Of a DNA stretch of 64,000 nucleotides, positions 61,957 to 64,000 are shown one piece after another. The DNA comes from UBA4660 sp034408895. Its GTDB lineage: Bacteria > Bacteroidota > Bacteroidia > Flavobacteriales_D > Sanyastnellaceae. The position numbers and the translations under genes were made by a program. Below the pieces are notes generated by a model. That model worked only from the letters and a program-made list of their open reading frames with translations. It was not told where the DNA came from and ran no database searches. The stretch lies in the NCBI GenBank assembly GCA_034408895.1, contig JAWXCI010000030.1, positions 77,386 to 141,385 of the forward strand. Direction: 5' to 3'. Position 1 is the first letter of the stretch. Every line of letters begins with the position of its first letter.

Positions 61957-62496
61957 TCAAAATGCGGAGGGGGCATCTGCATACTTTTTATATTTACCCG
62001 TCATCTTTCCGATTGCTAAAAAAATGGGAAATAGAATTGACTTAACTGGTTTAGGAATTACAAGCATGTCCATTTCAGATTTATATTTTGTCAACAGAAA
62101 GGCGGCATCAAATGGACTCGGCTTATCATCATTGGCTTCGTTAGCCGATTGGTAAATATGTGTAATAAAGTATTCATAGTTATTGGATGGTTTTACATGA
62201 CTTGTATAGTGCAGTGTCTTGTCACCCTTATTACAAAATTGATGCGCTTCTCCCGGGGCAAATATGTATTCTTGACCCTCATCGAGTGAAAATTCTTTGG
62301 TCAATGTCTTTACACGCATTTTGCCTTTAGTCACCCTAACCATTTCTTCCTGTTTAAAATGAACATGCATCGGTGGTCCAATACCCGGTTCATCTGTTCC
62401 TTCAAACTCTGTAATTTGTCCATTTGTTTCAGTCGCAGATTTGGTGATTGTAAGCGTTTCACCGTTCTTGTTGATTTTTATCGTTTCTCTTTTCAT
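61957..62496 (-). CDS. Cupin-domain protein
   Basis: The 179-residue protein has a cupin barrel with GPPMHVHFKQEEMVRVTKGKM (the metal-binding HxH...E motif) and YIFAPGEAHQFCNKGDKTL (second motif with His). A C-terminal extension follows (about 115-179), with a hydrophobic helix (VKSILFPIFLAIGKM). Cupins bind small ligands or metals; the target is unknown. Its start is 21 bases after the RCC1 gene stop, so the two share a transcript. Confidence 0.88.
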   Translation of the reverse strand: MKRETIKINKNGETLTITKSATETNGQITEFEGTDEPGIGPPMHVHFKQEEMVRVTKGKMRVKTLTKEFSLDEGQEYIFAPGEAHQFCNKGDKTLHYTSHVKPSNNYEYFITHIYQSANEANDDKPSPFDAAFLLTKYKSEMDMLVIPKPVKSILFPIFLAIGKMTGKYKKYADAPSAF

Positions 62497-62517
62497 TTTA
62501 ATATATTGTTTTAACTA

Positions 62518-63918
62518 TTACTCAATTACCAATTTCTTCACACCCATTTCTTTCTCTGTTCGCAATTGCAGGAAATAAATGCCGGCAGGCAGATTAGTGT
62601 ATATAGTTTCTTGTTTTTGAGAAAGGGTTGTTTGATAAACAAGGCTCCCTAATGCACTCATTATTTTCATTTCAGTTATCGTTTGTCCTTTGGCATTGGG
62701 CAAGTCAACCGTAAAGATGCCTTTGCCAGGATTGGGATAGATGTTAAATGGTAGATGGTTGTTGATAAGCTCAATTACGCCCGAAGCCAAAGTACACAAG
62801 CCAATAACATTTACAACGGTGCTATCGCTGGCAGTTGTTCCATTTCCAAGTTGTCCACTACTATTGGTTCCGCAAGACCAAACAGTGTTGTCATTTTTCA
62901 GAAAAAGAGAATGATTTTCTCCGCCTCCAAGAGCTAAAATTCCTGTGAGTCCGATCACCTGCACGGGTGTATTTTTATCTACCGTTGTTCCATCTCCCAG
63001 TTGGCCCGCTGTATTCCTGCCGCACGACCAAACGGAGCCGTCCTGTTTCAGGAAGAGAGAATGTGCATATCCCGCCTGAATCGCAATGATTCCTTGAAGA
63101 CCGCTTATCTGAAGAGGTGTGTTTGAATTTACATTGGTTCCATCTCCAAGTTGGCCAGTGCCATTCCATCCGCAAGCCCAAACAGTGCCATCCTGCTTCA
63201 GAAAAAGAGAATGATTTCCACCACAAGCAATGCCAACAATCTCCGTAAGGCCTCCAATTTGCTCAGGTGTGAGCTTACCCACATTGGTTCCATCGCCATG
63301 CTGACCAAAGTTGTTACTACCTGTTGCCCAAACGGTGCTATCTTGTTTCAGGTAGAGAGTATAATATGCTCCACCTGCCATGGCAACCATAGCAGAAAGA
63401 CCATTTACCTGCACAGGAAGGATTTCGTCAGTTGTTGTGCCAACACCCAATTGCCCATCCGAATTTTCTCCGCAGGCCCAAACGGTTCCATCCTGTTTTA
63501 GAAAAAGAGAAAAGTAATCACCGGAAGCAATTTTTTCGATTTGAGTTAACCCGTTTACTTGTACCGGTGTCTCCTTATCTACAGTAGTTCCATCTCCAAG
63601 TTGTCCGTAGGAATTCTCGCCCGTTGCCCAGGCAGTATTGTCTTGCTTCAGAAAAAGAGAATGATCTCCTCCACCTGAAAGGGCTATAAGACCCGTTAGG
63701 CTGCCTACCGGCACGGGTGTGCTAGCATTCTGACTTGTTCCATCGCCAAGTTGTCCATAATCATTATCACCAACCGTCATTGCGGTATTGTCGTTGCAAA
63801 GGAACATTGAATGATAAGCCCCTCCGGTAACAATCTGCGCATACACAGTATTAACCGATAACATTGAGAAAAGGAAACCCGCTGTAGCGAGTCTTGCAAT
63901 TGTAACTGTTTTTTTCAT
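62518..63918 (-). CDS. RCC1-repeat secreted protein with T9SS C-terminal sorting domain
   Basis: The 466-residue protein has a signal peptide (to about TVYAQ), seven RCC1-type repeats of about 51 residues (each with SLFLKQDnTVWACG ... GQLGDGTT ... PVQVnGL), and a C-terminal T9SS type A domain (NIYPNPGKGIFTVDLPN ... YTNLPAGIYFLQLRTEKEMGVKKLVIE). RCC1 repeats form a seven-bladed propeller that binds proteins. It should be exported and anchored at the cell surface. The repeats are also strongly similar at the DNA level with a period of about 153 bases. Confidence 0.93.
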   Translation of the reverse strand: MKKTVTIARLATAGFLFSMLSVNTVYAQIVTGGAYHSMFLCNDNTAMTVGDNDYGQLGDGTSQNASTPVPVGSLTGLIALSGGGDHSLFLKQDNTAWATGENSYGQLGDGTTVDKETPVQVNGLTQIEKIASGDYFSLFLKQDGTVWACGENSDGQLGVGTTTDEILPVQVNGLSAMVAMAGGAYYTLYLKQDSTVWATGSNNFGQHGDGTNVGKLTPEQIGGLTEIVGIACGGNHSLFLKQDGTVWACGWNGTGQLGDGTNVNSNTPLQISGLQGIIAIQAGYAHSLFLKQDGSVWSCGRNTAGQLGDGTTVDKNTPVQVIGLTGILALGGGENHSLFLKNDNTVWSCGTNSSGQLGNGTTASDSTVVNVIGLCTLASGVIELINNHLPFNIYPNPGKGIFTVDLPNAKGQTITEMKIMSALGSLVYQTTLSQKQETIYTNLPAGIYFLQLRTEKEMGVKKLVIE

Positions 63919-64000
63919 CTGTTTAATTTTTTACAAAGTTAATAATTTCATGAGTTGTTAAGATAATTGCCGATAACGTCAGACTGTGAATTTACCCTAC

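Noticed and set aside
62790..63850. Periodic DNA of about 153 bases, seen first as a tandem array or CRISPR-like pattern
   Set aside because: The period equals the RCC1 protein repeat, the units differ, and the frame is continuous.
1..64000. tRNA, rRNA, CRISPR array, transposase and phage genes
   Set aside because: None was seen on either strand by reading the gaps; short structured RNAs could be missed without a covariance search.

Overview
The window is about 64 kb of chromosome from a member of the Bacteroidota, most likely the Flavobacteriales. This rests on protein content: secreted proteins ending in type IX secretion (T9SS) sorting domains, a GldH gliding lipoprotein, a lipoprotein form of the TamA barrel (TamL), lipoproteins with short SxC lipoboxes, DUF4142/DUF6702/DUF5723/DUF6913-type families, and the dnaA - phosphatase - tetrapyrrole-methylase gene order. 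The species cannot be named from the sequence. No rRNA, tRNA, CRISPR array, insertion sequence or prophage was seen.

Layout. 1-3.9 kb: a minus-strand operon with a helical hypothetical protein, two APC amino-acid permeases and a PLP Cys/Met enzyme cut by the window edge. 4.2-6.8 kb: DUF6913 protein, dapA and a broken AlkC-type DNA glycosylase. 6.8-9.6 kb: a membrane patatin-like lipase and a thioesterase. 10-12.7 kb: dnaA, low-molecular-weight tyrosine phosphatase and a SAM methylase. 12.8-16.7 kb: an outer-membrane protein, two FKBP isomerases and the NrnA nanoRNase. 16.9-18 kb: DUF6702 protein and endonuclease III. 18.4-25 kb: a signalling and stress block (receiver protein, CHASE3-PAS histidine kinase, Gmad2 lipoprotein, three envelope or stress proteins and a SpoIIAA-like protein). 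25.2-31.3 kb: TrmH-type methylase, TamL, a DUF4139 protein and a DUF4846 protein. 31.6-37.7 kb: a tight five-gene plus-strand cluster (two outer-membrane-type proteins, an M19-like metallohydrolase, a Bor-like lipoprotein and a flavin oxidoreductase), the best candidate for an undescribed system. 37.9-41 kb: lysA and argS. 41.2-46.8 kb, minus strand: a SprB/FG-GAP T9SS cargo, HMG-CoA lyase, MltG, a GNAT acetyltransferase and a CoA-binding protein. 46.9-53.3 kb: the start of a surface-polysaccharide locus (Wza-like, Wzc, RmlC, WecA/MraY-type transferase) running into an MltD-like transglycosylase and GldH. 53.4-58 kb: htpG, a decayed acetyltransferase and a secreted metalloprotease with dockerin-like repeats. 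58-64 kb: a structured non-coding stretch, a glucose/sorbosone-dehydrogenase-type lipoprotein, a divergent cis-prenyltransferase, a damaged DUF1801 gene, a cupin and an RCC1-repeat T9SS cargo.

Together these genes cover lysine/diaminopimelate synthesis (dapA, lysA), peptidoglycan trimming (MltG, MltD), envelope biogenesis (TamL, FKBPs, Wza/Wzc) and T9SS-linked secretion and gliding. The intergenic DNA is unusually patterned. Several families of small inverted repeats recur in it. Three copies of a paired 10-base direct repeat, always 21 bases start to start, lie at 58.2, 58.4 and 60.8 kb, and the first two sit in a diverged tandem duplication that includes a terminator hairpin. Three genes (AlkC-type, GNAT, DUF1801) carry visible disabling lesions.
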